Positions 1 to 8,043 of a stretch of DNA of 64,000 nt are shown here, piece after piece. Made by a program: the position numbers and the translations under genes. The stretch lies in NCBI RefSeq assembly GCF_043195105.1, contig NZ_JBAFWO010000001.1; one strand, given 5' to 3'. Each line of letters starts with the position of its first letter. Position 1 is the first letter of the stretch. The notes under the pieces are model-generated. The model had not been told where the DNA came from, did not search any database, and was given only the letters and a program-made list of their open reading frames with translations. Source of the stretch: NCEH01 sp002257205. GTDB lineage: Bacteria > Pseudomonadota > Alphaproteobacteria > Rhizobiales > Xanthobacteraceae.

Positions 1-758
1 GCTATACCGGCGTCTATCTCCTGCTGGGGGAGAAGGAGGGCGAGCCCTGCGCCTATATCGGCGAGGGCGAGGACATTTCGGACCGCATCCGCAACCACGA
101 CACCCGCAAGGACTGGTGGACCACCGCCATCCTCGTCACCTCCGCCGCCAACAACCTCCACAAAGCCCATGTGAAATATCTGGAAGCGCGGCTGGTGGAA
201 GAGGCCCGCTCCGTGGGTCGGGTCATCCTCGACAACGGCAACACGCCGCCCCGGCCGGGCCTGTCGGAAGCCGCGCAGTCCAATATGGAAGCCTTCCTCA
301 ATTATCTCTTCCTGGTGCTGCCCGCTTTGCGCATCGACATGTTCATCCGCTCCACCCGCCCGGCGCCCCGTGCCGTCGCCGTGCCGGGAGAGCCTGTCGC
401 GCCCCGCTTCGAGCTGATCAGCCGCAGGCACGCCCTGACGGCAAATGCCGTCCTCGAAGACGGCGAGTTCGTGGTTGAGGCCGGTTCCCGCGCCCGCGCG
501 AAATGGGAGGGGCTGGGGACGCAGAACAGCGGCTATGCCCAGCTTCACGACGAACTGAAGCGCATGGGCGTGCTCCATGAGCAGAATGGCCATTGCGTCT
601 TCACCCAGAACTACGCCTTCAAGAGCCCCAGCGCCGCCGCCGCCGTGGTCCACGGCCGTCCCTCCAACGGCACCGTCGAATGGAAGCTGAAAGGCAGCGT
701 GGGCGTCACCTACAAGGATTGGGAAGCCAGCCAACTGGCGCGGGAGCCTCTATCATGA
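1..758 (+). CDS. GIY-YIG nuclease-type protein with DUF4357-like C-terminus (5' truncated)
   Basis: The gene enters from outside the window; 251 codons are visible, reading in frame from base 3. The first residues read YTGVYLLLG, then AYIGEGEDISDRI, which is the GIY-YIG nuclease core in a GVY variant. An R/E-rich helix (LEARLVEEA) follows at about residue 60. The C-terminal third (GGRARAKWEGL-like start, then a basic SNGTVEWK stretch) resembles DUF4357. Proteins of this architecture often sit inside type I restriction loci. Its stop overlaps the hsdR start in an ATGA, so the two are translationally coupled. Whether it cuts DNA or modulates the restriction complex is not known. The start and the upstream hsdM/hsdS genes lie outside the window. 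Confidence 0.8.
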   Translation, partial: YTGVYLLLGEKEGEPCAYIGEGEDISDRIRNHDTRKDWWTTAILVTSAANNLHKAHVKYLEARLVEEARSVGRVILDNGNTPPRPGLSEAAQSNMEAFLNYLFLVLPALRIDMFIRSTRPAPRAVAVPGEPVAPRFELISRRHALTANAVLEDGEFVVEAGSRARAKWEGLGTQNSGYAQLHDELKRMGVLHEQNGHCVFTQNYAFKSPSAAAAVVHGRPSNGTVEWKLKGSVGVTYKDWEASQLAREPLS

Positions 759-3700
759 CCCTCCACAAGGAGATCAGCTTCGAGGACGAGATCTGCGCCT
801 TCCTCGCCGCCCATGGCTGGCTCCATGCGGAGGGCGATGCCGCCCGCTATGACCGCGCCCGTGCGCTTTTTCCGCCGGACCTCATCGCCTGGGTGCAGGA
901 GACGCAGCCACAAGCCTGGGAGGCCCTCGCCAAGACCAACGGCGCGGCCACCCAAACCCTGCTGCTGGACCGGGTGCGCCAGCAGATGAATACGCGCGGA
1001 ACCCTGGACGTGCTGCGCCACGGGGTGGAATTGATCGGCCTGCGGCAGCCTCTGATGCTGGCGCAATTCAAGCCCGCGCTGGCGCTGAATCAAGAGATCC
1101 TCGCCCGTTACGCTGCCAACCGCCTGCGGGTGGTGCGGCAGGTGCGCTATTCCCTCGCCAATGAGAACGCCATCGATCTGGTGCTGTTTCTCAACGGCAT
1201 TCCCGTGGCGACGGTGGAGCTGAAGACCGATTTTACCCAGTCCATCACGGACGCCATCGACCAATATCGCTACGACCGCGACCCCAAGCCCAAGGGTTCG
1301 GCGAGCGAGCCTTTGCTGAGCTTTCCCAGCGGGGCGCTGGTGCATTTCGCCGTCAGCAACAGCGAAGTGCACATGGCGACCCATCTCAAGGGCCTCGCCA
1401 CGGTCTTCCTGCCCTTCAACAAGGGCAATGGCACCGGCGCCGGCAATCCGCCGAACCTGCAGGGCCACCGCACCGCTTATCTCTGGGAGGAGATCTGGGC
1501 ACGGGACAGCTGGCTGGAGATCCTCGGCCGCTACATGGTGCCCCAGCGCGACACGAAAAAGCAGATTACCAGGGTCCTGTTCCCGCGCTACCACCAGCTC
1601 GACGCCACGCGCAAACTGCAAGCCGCCGTGCTGGCGGACGGGCCGGGCGCGAAATATCTGATCCAGCACTCCGCCGGCTCCGGCAAGACCAACTCCATCG
1701 CCTGGTCCGCGCACTTTCTCGCCGACCTGCACGATGGCGAACACCGCAAGATTTTCGACACGGTGCTGGTGGTGTCCGACCGCAGCGTGATCGACAGCCA
1801 GTTGCAGGACGCCATCTTCGCCTTCGAGCGCACCACGGGGGTTGTGGCCACCATCAAGGGCGAGAGCGCCAGCAAGAGCGACGAACTGGCGAAGGCGCTG
1901 GAAGGCGGCAAGAAGATCGTCGTCTGTACCATCCAGACCTTTCCGTTTGCCCTTCAGGCGGTGCGGGAGCTGGCGGCGACCAAGGGCAAGCGCTTCGCCG
2001 TCATCGCCGACGAGGCGCACAGCTCGCAGACCGGAGAAGCGGCGGCCAAGCTCAAGGAAGTGCTGTCGGCGGAGGAGATTGCCAGTCTGGGCGACGGCGG
2101 TGAGGTGAGCGCGGAAGACATTCTGGCGGCGCAGATGGCAGCCCGTGCGAGCGATGCCGGCATCACCTATGTGGCCTTCACCGCGACGCCCAAGGGCAAG
2201 ACGATGGAGTTGTTCGGCCGTCGCCCGCGCCCGGATGAACCGGCGAGCGACACCAACAAGCCGGAGGCATTCCACGTCTATTCCATGCGTCAGGCCATCG
2301 AGGAGGGCTTCATCCTCGACGTTCTGAAGAACTACACCCCCTATCGGCTGGCGTTCCGCCTCGCCAGCGCGGGCGAGGAATGGGACGAAACGCAGGTCGA
2401 GCGCAGCGCGGCGCTGAAAGGGATCATGGGGTGGGTGAAGCTCCACCCCTACAACATCTCCCAGAAGGTCCAGGTGGTGGTGGAGCACTTCCGGGGCATG
2501 GTGGCGCCCCTGCTGGAGGGCAAGGCCAAGGCCATGGTGGTGGTGGCCAGCCGCAAGGAGGCGGTGCGCTGGCAATTCGCGATCCAGACATACATCAAGG
2601 ACCAGGGCTACAAAATCGGAACCCTGGTGGCGTTCTCCGGCGAGGTGGAGGACCCCGCGTCAGGTGACGAGCCGTTCACGGAAACGAGCCGTCTTCTGAA
2701 CCCCGGCCTCAACGGGCGCGACATTCGCGACGCCTTCAACACGCCGGATTTCCAGATCCTGCTGGTGGCCAACAAATTCCAGACCGGCTTTGATCAGCCC
2801 TTGCTGTGCGGAATGTATGTGGACCGCCGCCTTGCAGGCATCCAGGCCGTGCAAACCCTGTCGCGGCTGAACCGCGCCCATCCCGGCAAGGACACCACCT
2901 ATGTGGTGGACTTCGTCAACAGCGCCGACGACATACTGGCGGCCTTCAAAACCTATTACGAGACGGCTGAACTGGCGGCCGTCACCGACCCCAATCTGGT
3001 GTTTAACCTGCGGGCCAAGCTTGATGGCGCCGGGCATTACGATGACTATGAGGTGGAACGGGTGGTGCGGGTGGAGATGGACCCCGCATCGCGACAGAGC
3101 GACCTTGTGGCTGCGCTGGAACCTGTCGTGGATCGCATCCAGAGGCGCTATCGGGATGCGCTGGAGGCGTTCAAGGCTGCTCAGGCGCAGGGCGTGAAGG
3201 AGGCCATTTCCGAGGCCAAGGACGAACTCGACGCCCTGGTTCTGTTCAAGGGCGACATGGCCGCTTTCCTGCGCCTATACGCCTTCCTGTCGCAGATTTT
3301 CGACTACGGCAACACCGAGATCGAAAAGCGCGCCATCTTCTTCCGCCGCCTCCTGCCGCTGCTGGATTTCGGGCGTGAGCGCGAAGGCATCGACCTGTCG
3401 AAGGTCACCCTGACTCATCATAGCCTGAGGGGGCAAGGTGCCCGGACGCTTGCGCTCGGCACCGGCGACAGGCCGCAGCTCCAGCCCATCACTGACACCG
3501 GCTCCGGTTCTGTGCAGGAGAAGGAGCGGGCACGCCTCGCCGAAATCATCGCGAAGGTGAATGACCTGTTCGAGGGCGACATCACGGACAACGATCAGCT
3601 CGTGTACGTGAACAATGTGCTAATGGGCAAGTTGCTGGAATCACAGACGCTCGTGCAACAGGCGTCCAACAACACGAAGGAACAATTCTCCAACTCGCCC

Positions 3701-3883
3701 GACCTCTCCAACGCGATCCTGAACGCGGTCATGGACGCCCTTGACGCACACAGCACGATGAGCCGGCAAGCACTGGACTCTGAGCGCGTGAGGGCGGGTC
3801 TCAAGGATGTGCTGCTGGGGCCCGCGCAGCTTTACGAGACTTTGCGCCAGCAGGCCGGCGAAGGGCGAATGCCAGCGGCTTGA
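755..3883 (+). CDS. hsdR: Type I restriction endonuclease subunit R (HsdR)
   Basis: A 1042-residue DNA translocase/nuclease, normal length for the family. The ATG at 755 overlaps the preceding stop; a longer open frame starting at 593 has no support and would bury the upstream gene. An N-terminal PD-(D/E)XK nuclease domain has ELK near residue 153 (VATVELKTDF). The SF2 motor follows: Walker A SAGSGKT near 307, DEAH near 418 (VIADEAHSS), FTATP near 474, and a motif VI region QTLSRLNR near 698. The C-terminal coiled region should contact the methylase complex. The protein needs HsdM and HsdS, expected upstream. No frameshift is seen, so the subunit looks functional. Confidence 0.95.
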   Translation: MTLHKEISFEDEICAFLAAHGWLHAEGDAARYDRARALFPPDLIAWVQETQPQAWEALAKTNGAATQTLLLDRVRQQMNTRGTLDVLRHGVELIGLRQPLMLAQFKPALALNQEILARYAANRLRVVRQVRYSLANENAIDLVLFLNGIPVATVELKTDFTQSITDAIDQYRYDRDPKPKGSASEPLLSFPSGALVHFAVSNSEVHMATHLKGLATVFLPFNKGNGTGAGNPPNLQGHRTAYLWEEIWARDSWLEILGRYMVPQRDTKKQITRVLFPRYHQLDATRKLQAAVLADGPGAKYLIQHSAGSGKTNSIAWSAHFLADLHDGEHRKIFDTVLVVSDRSVIDSQLQDAIFAFERTTGVVATIKGESASKSDELAKALEGGKKIVVCTIQTFPFALQAVRELAATKGKRFAVIADEAHSSQTGEAAAKLKEVLSAEEIASLGDGGEVSAEDILAAQMAARASDAGITYVAFTATPKGKTMELFGRRPRPDEPASDTNKPEAFHVYSMRQAIEEGFILDVLKNYTPYRLAFRLASAGEEWDETQVERSAALKGIMGWVKLHPYNISQKVQVVVEHFRGMVAPLLEGKAKAMVVVASRKEAVRWQFAIQTYIKDQGYKIGTLVAFSGEVEDPASGDEPFTETSRLLNPGLNGRDIRDAFNTPDFQILLVANKFQTGFDQPLLCGMYVDRRLAGIQAVQTLSRLNRAHPGKDTTYVVDFVNSADDILAAFKTYYETAELAAVTDPNLVFNLRAKLDGAGHYDDYEVERVVRVEMDPASRQSDLVAALEPVVDRIQRRYRDALEAFKAAQAQGVKEAISEAKDELDALVLFKGDMAAFLRLYAFLSQIFDYGNTEIEKRAIFFRRLLPLLDFGREREGIDLSKVTLTHHSLRGQGARTLALGTGDRPQLQPITDTGSGSVQEKERARLAEIIAKVNDLFEGDITDNDQLVYVNNVLMGKLLESQTLVQQASNNTKEQFSNSPDLSNAILNAVMDALDAHSTMSRQALDSERVRAGLKDVLLGPAQLYETLRQQAGEGRMPAA

Positions 3884-3936
3884 TTGCCGAGGCAAACGCC
3901 ATTACCCGTCGCGCGTGAGCATGAATCTGTGACGCG

Positions 3937-4170
3937 ATGAGCCTCATCCACAACGAGCGCACCAAGCTCACCGCCAATGCGCTGGATCGCGCATCCACCG
4001 CCTGCTTGACAGTGGGGGCCTTGGGTCCAGCGGTGGCGTCCCTATATGGCCTGGGGAGCGCGATGGCGCCGTCCCATGGCGTTCTCATCGCCGTCGGCAG
4101 CATCTTTTGGCTGATCGCGGCTGCCGTGCTACATTTCATGGCGCGAAGCGTGCTTGGACGACTGATATGA
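3937..4170 (+). CDS. Small two-helix membrane protein
   Basis: A 77-residue protein of unknown function. The N-terminus is polar and basic (SLIHNERTKLTANALDRAS), followed by two hydrophobic stretches (about residues 22-43 and 47-70) that look like a membrane hairpin, ending RSVLGRLI. From memory, similar proteins starting with LIHNERTKL are widespread in Rhizobiales and are sometimes mislabelled 'amino acid transporter'; I cannot verify this here. It overlaps the next micro-gene in an ATGA, so the two are probably co-translated. It lies 53 bases after hsdR on the same strand but shows no restriction-related feature. Confidence 0.7.
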   Translation: MSLIHNERTKLTANALDRASTACLTVGALGPAVASLYGLGSAMAPSHGVLIAVGSIFWLIAAAVLHFMARSVLGRLI

Positions 4171-4283
4171 CCGGCCTTTGGCTCTATGCCTATGTGGTGC
4201 TTCCCGTCGTGGTGATCGCGATGGGCTATGCCGCCGTGCGCCTGACCGAGCCCAAGCATCCTCACGCCGGCCCGGCCGAATAG
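4167..4283 (+). CDS. 38-residue single-pass membrane microprotein
   Basis: Starts inside the stop of the previous gene (ATGA at 4167-4170). It encodes MTGLWLYAYVVLPVVVIAM, then GYAAVRLTEPKHPHAGPAE and a TAG stop. Residues 4-24 form one hydrophobic helix; the tail is polar with a His/Pro/Lys patch. Support comes from the four-base overlap, the clean helix-plus-tail composition and the matching membrane nature of its partner. Function is unknown; a small two-subunit membrane complex with the 77-residue neighbour is an inference. It is below the length cut-off of most gene callers. Confidence 0.55.
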   Translation: MTGLWLYAYVVLPVVVIAMGYAAVRLTEPKHPHAGPAE

Positions 4284-4412
4284 GCTCGCTCCACCGCGAA
4301 CGCTGGGATTTTAGTCAGCTCCCGATAGAGGAATGCCGGCGAGGCATCGCCACAGCACTGTCAGACCTCGCGGGCCGTGTGTACCCGGCCATGAAATAGC
4401 GGGCTTTTTCCT

Positions 4413-4455
4413 GGACGTCGTGTTTATGGACGTCGTGTTTCCGGACGTCGTGCGT
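4413..4455. repeat. Short tandem repeat, 15-bp period
   Basis: GGACGTCGTG occurs three times, starting at 4413, 4428 and 4443. The first two units continue TTT plus two bases, giving a 15-bp period. It lies between the microprotein genes and the tRNA-Thr 3' end. AACGTC/GACGTC cores are palindromic (GACGTC), so each unit holds a 6-bp dyad. No coding frame uses it. Confidence 0.7.
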
Positions 4456-4489
4456 TCGGTATAGGGTCATGAAAGTCAACGCTTTGAGA

Positions 4490-4564
4490 TGGTGCTGCGA
4501 GAGAGGATTGAACTCTCGACCTCTCCATTACCAATGGAGTGCTCTACCACTGAGCTACCGCAGC
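4490..4564 (-). tRNA. tRNA-Thr (anticodon GGT)
   Basis: Read on the minus strand it begins GCTGCGGTAGCTCAGTGGTA and ends CGCAGCACCA. The acceptor stem GCTGCG pairs with CGCAGC. The D-arm is GCTC/GAGC; the anticodon stem CTCCA/TGGAG frames the loop TTGGTAA (anticodon GGT, reading ACC/ACU); the T-arm is GAGAG TTCAATC CTCTC. CCA is encoded at 4490-4492. The 3' end points toward the restriction locus, the usual side for tRNA-targeted integration. Confidence 0.93.
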
Positions 4565-4962
4565 ATCCTGAGGGTTCCGGCCGAAGCGACCTCGGAGAGA
4601 GGAGGCTTGGGAAACATGCGTGCATGGTGCGCGCAGGTGACAGAACCGAACCGGCGGCGGAGTGGTCCGCCGCGAGTGGGGGGTTCCTTGCCACAAGCCG
4701 GCTGAGGGTGCAAGCCCATGGGCGATCGGATCTGTGGTCAACCTTGCAACCGGGGCACAAACCGGCCGAAAAGCCCCATCGGGCCGCCCTCCATCGCTTC
4801 CTGCGGGGCCGACAGGTGGTGAAAGGCACCGGGCGTTAAGCCTCCCGGTCCATTTGCCGCTTCTTTGGGCGCCGTTCTTCTGTTTTTTGCGCGTGCACAA
4901 GACTTGAGCGGCGCCGGATTGATGCTAGCCTTGCCGCAGGCATAGGCGGACCGGGGGAGCCG
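4565..4962. other. Gene-free stretch between tRNA-Thr and the pot operon
   Basis: About 400 bases with no convincing gene: the open frames present carry no family signal and mutually overlap. It should contain the tRNA promoter (reading left) and the potGHI promoter (reading right). Before potG, GGGGGAGCCG at 4953-4962 supplies the ribosome-binding site. No clear sigma-70 pair, riboswitch or repeat was recognised. Confidence 0.5.
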
Positions 4963-6129
4963 ATGGCAACCGAAAAGGCGCGCACGCAAACCATCGGAGC
5001 CGTGAGACGCTCCTTCGCGCCATGGACCGATCCGGCGGCAACGCCGCTGATCCGGTTCGACAATGTGGTCAAGCGCTTCGGCGAATTCACCGCCGTCGAC
5101 CATGTAAGCATCGACATCTACGAACGCGAGTTCTTCGCGCTGCTCGGCCCCTCCGGCTGCGGCAAGACCACTTTGATGCGCATGCTCGCCGGCTTCGAGG
5201 AGCCGACCGAGGGGCGCGTCCTGCTTGCCGGGCAGGATCTTGCCGGCGTGCCGCCCTATAAGCGGCCGGTAAACATGATGTTCCAGTCCTACGCGCTGTT
5301 TCCCCACATGAGCGTCGCTGAGAATATCGCCTTCGGGCCCAAGCAATTGGGCATGCCCAAGGGCGAGATCGCCGGGCGCGTCGCCGAAATGCTGAAGCTG
5401 GTGAAGCTGGAGAAATTCGCCCAGCGCAAGCCGCACCAATTGTCCGGCGGCCAGCGCCAGCGCGTCGCGCTCGCCCGCTCGCTCGCCACCCGCCCGAAAG
5501 TGCTGCTGCTGGACGAGCCGCTGGGCGCGCTCGACAAGAAATTGCGCGAGGAGACCCAGTTCGAGCTCATGGACCTGCAGATGGACCTGGGCATGACCTT
5601 CCTGATCGTGACCCACGACCAGGAAGAGGCCATGACGGTGGCCGACCGCATCGCCGTGATGAACAACGGCGTGCTGGTGCAGGTGGCGCCGCCCTCCACC
5701 ATCTATGAAGCCCCCGCCACGCGCTATGTGGCGGACTTCATCGGCGACGTGAACATGCTTGAATGCAAGGTGGAGAGCTGCGCCAACGGCGACGTGCATC
5801 TGAGCAGCAGCCTCACCCCGGCGCCGATCGAGATTGCCCAGAGTGTCGAGGCCGCGGCCGGCGACACCGCCTGGCTCGCCATCCGCCCCGAGAAGATGCG
5901 CATCTCGCTCGACGCCCCGGCGGACATGAGCCGCAATTGCTTCTCCGGCGAGATCTGGGACATCGGCTATCTCGGCGATCTCTCAATCTATCACGTGGAA
6001 CTGCCGTGCGGCACGCGCATCAAGGTGTCGCTGCCCAACCAGTCGCGCGTGGTGGAGCGGCCGATTTCCTGGGAAGACAAGGTTTTCGTCACCTTCGCGC
6101 CGAGCGCCGGCGTGGTCCTGACCCGCTGA
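4963..6129 (+). CDS. potG: Polyamine-type ABC transporter ATP-binding protein
   Basis: A 388-residue cytoplasmic ATPase that should energise import of putrescine, spermidine or a related solute through the two permeases that follow. The Walker A GPSGCGKTT is near residue 62, the signature LSGGQRQR near 160, Walker B VLLLDEP near 180 and the switch histidine in VTHDQEEAM near 215. A C-terminal TOBE-like region (about 300-385) is typical of PotA/PotG. It precedes potH by 12 bases and begins the three-gene unit. The E. coli-type cognate binding protein gene (potF) is absent nearby. The substrate is inferred from family only. Confidence 0.9.
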   Translation: MATEKARTQTIGAVRRSFAPWTDPAATPLIRFDNVVKRFGEFTAVDHVSIDIYEREFFALLGPSGCGKTTLMRMLAGFEEPTEGRVLLAGQDLAGVPPYKRPVNMMFQSYALFPHMSVAENIAFGPKQLGMPKGEIAGRVAEMLKLVKLEKFAQRKPHQLSGGQRQRVALARSLATRPKVLLLDEPLGALDKKLREETQFELMDLQMDLGMTFLIVTHDQEEAMTVADRIAVMNNGVLVQVAPPSTIYEAPATRYVADFIGDVNMLECKVESCANGDVHLSSSLTPAPIEIAQSVEAAAGDTAWLAIRPEKMRISLDAPADMSRNCFSGEIWDIGYLGDLSIYHVELPCGTRIKVSLPNQSRVVERPISWEDKVFVTFAPSAGVVLTR

Positions 6130-6141
6130 AGGAGACGCACC

Positions 6142-7059
6142 ATGCCCATGGCCGGCGAAAAGGGACGCGGACGGCTCTTCGTCATCGCCATCCCGTATCT
6201 GTGGTTGCTCGCGCTGTTCCTGGTGCCATTCCTGATCGTCGTGAAGATCAGCCTGTCCCAGGATATCCTCGCCTCGCCCCCCTATACGCCGCTGCTGGAT
6301 CTTTCCCAGGGCTGGGCGGGGCTGAAGGACTATGTCTCCCAGCTGTCCTTCGCCAATTACTTTTATGTGCTGAGCTTCGATAACGAATTCATCAGCGCCT
6401 ATGGCTCCAGCCTGGTCATCGCCTCCATCTCCACCGTGCTGCTGCTTCTGGTGGGCTATCCCATCGCCTATGCCATGGCGCGGGCGCCGCGCTCCATCCA
6501 GCCGACACTGCTGATGCTGGTGATCCTGCCGTTCTGGACCTCGTTCCTGATCCGCGTCTATGCCTGGATCGGCATCCTCTCGCCGGAAGGGCTGCTGAAC
6601 CAGGCGCTGATGGGCATGGGCGTCATCGATACGCCGCTGGAGATCCTCAACACCGATCTCGCGGTCTATATCGGCATCGTCTATTCCTATCTGCCCTTCA
6701 TGGTGCTGCCGCTCTATTCGGCGCTGGAAAAGCTCGATCCCACCTTGCTGGAGGCGGCGGAGGACCTCGGCTGTCCCTCGGCGCGGGCATTCTGGCTCAT
6801 CACCTTCCCGCTCTCCTTGCCCGGCGTCGCGGCGGGGGCGCTTTTGTGCTTCATTCCGGCGGTGGGCGAGTTCGTCATTCCCGATCTTCTCGGCGGCTCC
6901 GACACCATGATGATCGGCAAGTCGCTCTGGACCGAATTCACGGTCAACCGCTCCTGGACCTCGTCCTCGGCGGTGGCGGTGCTGCTGCTGCTGTTGCTGG
7001 TGGTGCCGATCGTGATCTACCAGAACATCCAGGCGCGCCAATTGGAGGCGGGGAAATGA
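6142..7059 (+). CDS. potH: Polyamine-type ABC transporter permease (PotH/PotB-like)
   Basis: A 305-residue inner-membrane permease with about six helices. The N-terminal helix follows a short basic stretch (KGRGRLFVIAIPYLWLLAL). The EAA loop that docks onto the ATPase is seen near residue 200-225 (EAAEDLGCPSARAFWLITF). The family usually forms a heterodimer with PotI, the next gene, whose start overlaps this stop in an ATGA. The start at ATG 6142 follows AAGGAGACGC, a good ribosome-binding site. Nothing is broken or missing. Confidence 0.9.
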   Translation: MPMAGEKGRGRLFVIAIPYLWLLALFLVPFLIVVKISLSQDILASPPYTPLLDLSQGWAGLKDYVSQLSFANYFYVLSFDNEFISAYGSSLVIASISTVLLLLVGYPIAYAMARAPRSIQPTLLMLVILPFWTSFLIRVYAWIGILSPEGLLNQALMGMGVIDTPLEILNTDLAVYIGIVYSYLPFMVLPLYSALEKLDPTLLEAAEDLGCPSARAFWLITFPLSLPGVAAGALLCFIPAVGEFVIPDLLGGSDTMMIGKSLWTEFTVNRSWTSSSAVAVLLLLLLVVPIVIYQNIQARQLEAGK

Positions 7060-7874
7060 ACAAGAACCTCTCCTGGTTCAACGTCACCTCGCTGGTGCTG
7101 GGGTTTGCGTTTCTCTACATCCCCATCCTGCTGTTGGTGATTTATTCCTTCAACGCCTCGCGCCTGGTCACCGTGTGGGCGGGCTTTTCCTTCCAATGGT
7201 ACGTGTCGCTGTTCCAGAACGAGCAGCTCATCGATGCCGCCTGGGTCACGCTGCGCGTGGCCTTCATCTCCTCCCTGGCGGCGACCGTGCTCGGCACCAT
7301 GGCGGCGCTGACGCTCACGCGCTATGGCCGGTTCTTCGGGCGCACGCTGTTTTCCGGCATGACCTATGCGCCGCTGGTGATGCCGGAAGTCATCACCGGC
7401 CTGTCGCTGCTGCTGTTGTTCGTGGCGGTCGGCTTCGAACGCGGCTTCTGGACCATCACGCTCGCCCACATCACCTTCACCATGTGCTTCGTGGCGGTGG
7501 TGGTGCAATCGCGCCTCGTCACCTTCGACCGCTCGCTGGAGGAAGCCGCGCTGGATCTCGGCTGCCCGCCGTTCAAGACCTTCTTCACCATCACCCTGCC
7601 GCTGATCCTGCCGGCGGTGCTCTCCGGCTTCATGCTGGCGTTCACGCTCTCGCTGGATGATCTGGTCATCGCCAGCTTCACCACCGGGCCGGGCGCGACC
7701 ACCTTGCCCATGCGCATCTATTCCCAGGTGCGCCTCGGCGTGACGCCGGAGATCAACGCCGCCTGCTCGATCCTGATCGGCGTGGTAACGGTCGCGGTCA
7801 TCATCGCCTCCATCGCCACCAAAAGGGCGGAAAAGTTGCGCGCATCGGAAGAACGGGCGGCCGCGCGGGGGTGA
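7056..7874 (+). CDS. potI: Polyamine-type ABC transporter permease (PotI/PotC-like)
   Basis: A 272-residue inner-membrane permease, partner of PotH. The ATG at 7056 overlaps the potH stop, favouring it over a much longer in-frame extension beginning within potH. It shows the usual first helix (residues 8-30), the FSFQWYVSLF motif typical of PotC/PotI near 50, and an EAA loop near 162-187 (EEAALDLGCPPFKTFFTITL). The C-terminus is basic and cytoplasmic. It ends the operon; no binding-protein gene follows, so the solute receptor must come from elsewhere. Confidence 0.9.
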   Translation: MNKNLSWFNVTSLVLGFAFLYIPILLLVIYSFNASRLVTVWAGFSFQWYVSLFQNEQLIDAAWVTLRVAFISSLAATVLGTMAALTLTRYGRFFGRTLFSGMTYAPLVMPEVITGLSLLLLFVAVGFERGFWTITLAHITFTMCFVAVVVQSRLVTFDRSLEEAALDLGCPPFKTFFTITLPLILPAVLSGFMLAFTLSLDDLVIASFTTGPGATTLPMRIYSQVRLGVTPEINAACSILIGVVTVAVIIASIATKRAEKLRASEERAAARG

Positions 7875-8043
7875 CAGGGGCGGTGGCTGTTCATTAAAAG
7901 GGGCGCGGGTGGGAGGCGGTTAGAAGCCTCGGGGTGGGCCGAGCAGCGGTTCGTGCGCCGAGGGCTGTGCTTGGCCTGCCGCCCGCATGTTCCGCCGCGA
8001 CGGCCCTCAAAGCCTGGGCGGCCGCCCAGGATTTAGCATTCGC

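Noticed and set aside
710..2575. A 621-codon minus-strand open frame opposite hsdR
   Set aside because: Antisense shadow of a gene with complete helicase motifs.
4489..4907. Open frames around the tRNA-Thr gene on both strands
   Set aside because: They cross the tRNA or overlap each other without a ribosome site or recognisable protein.
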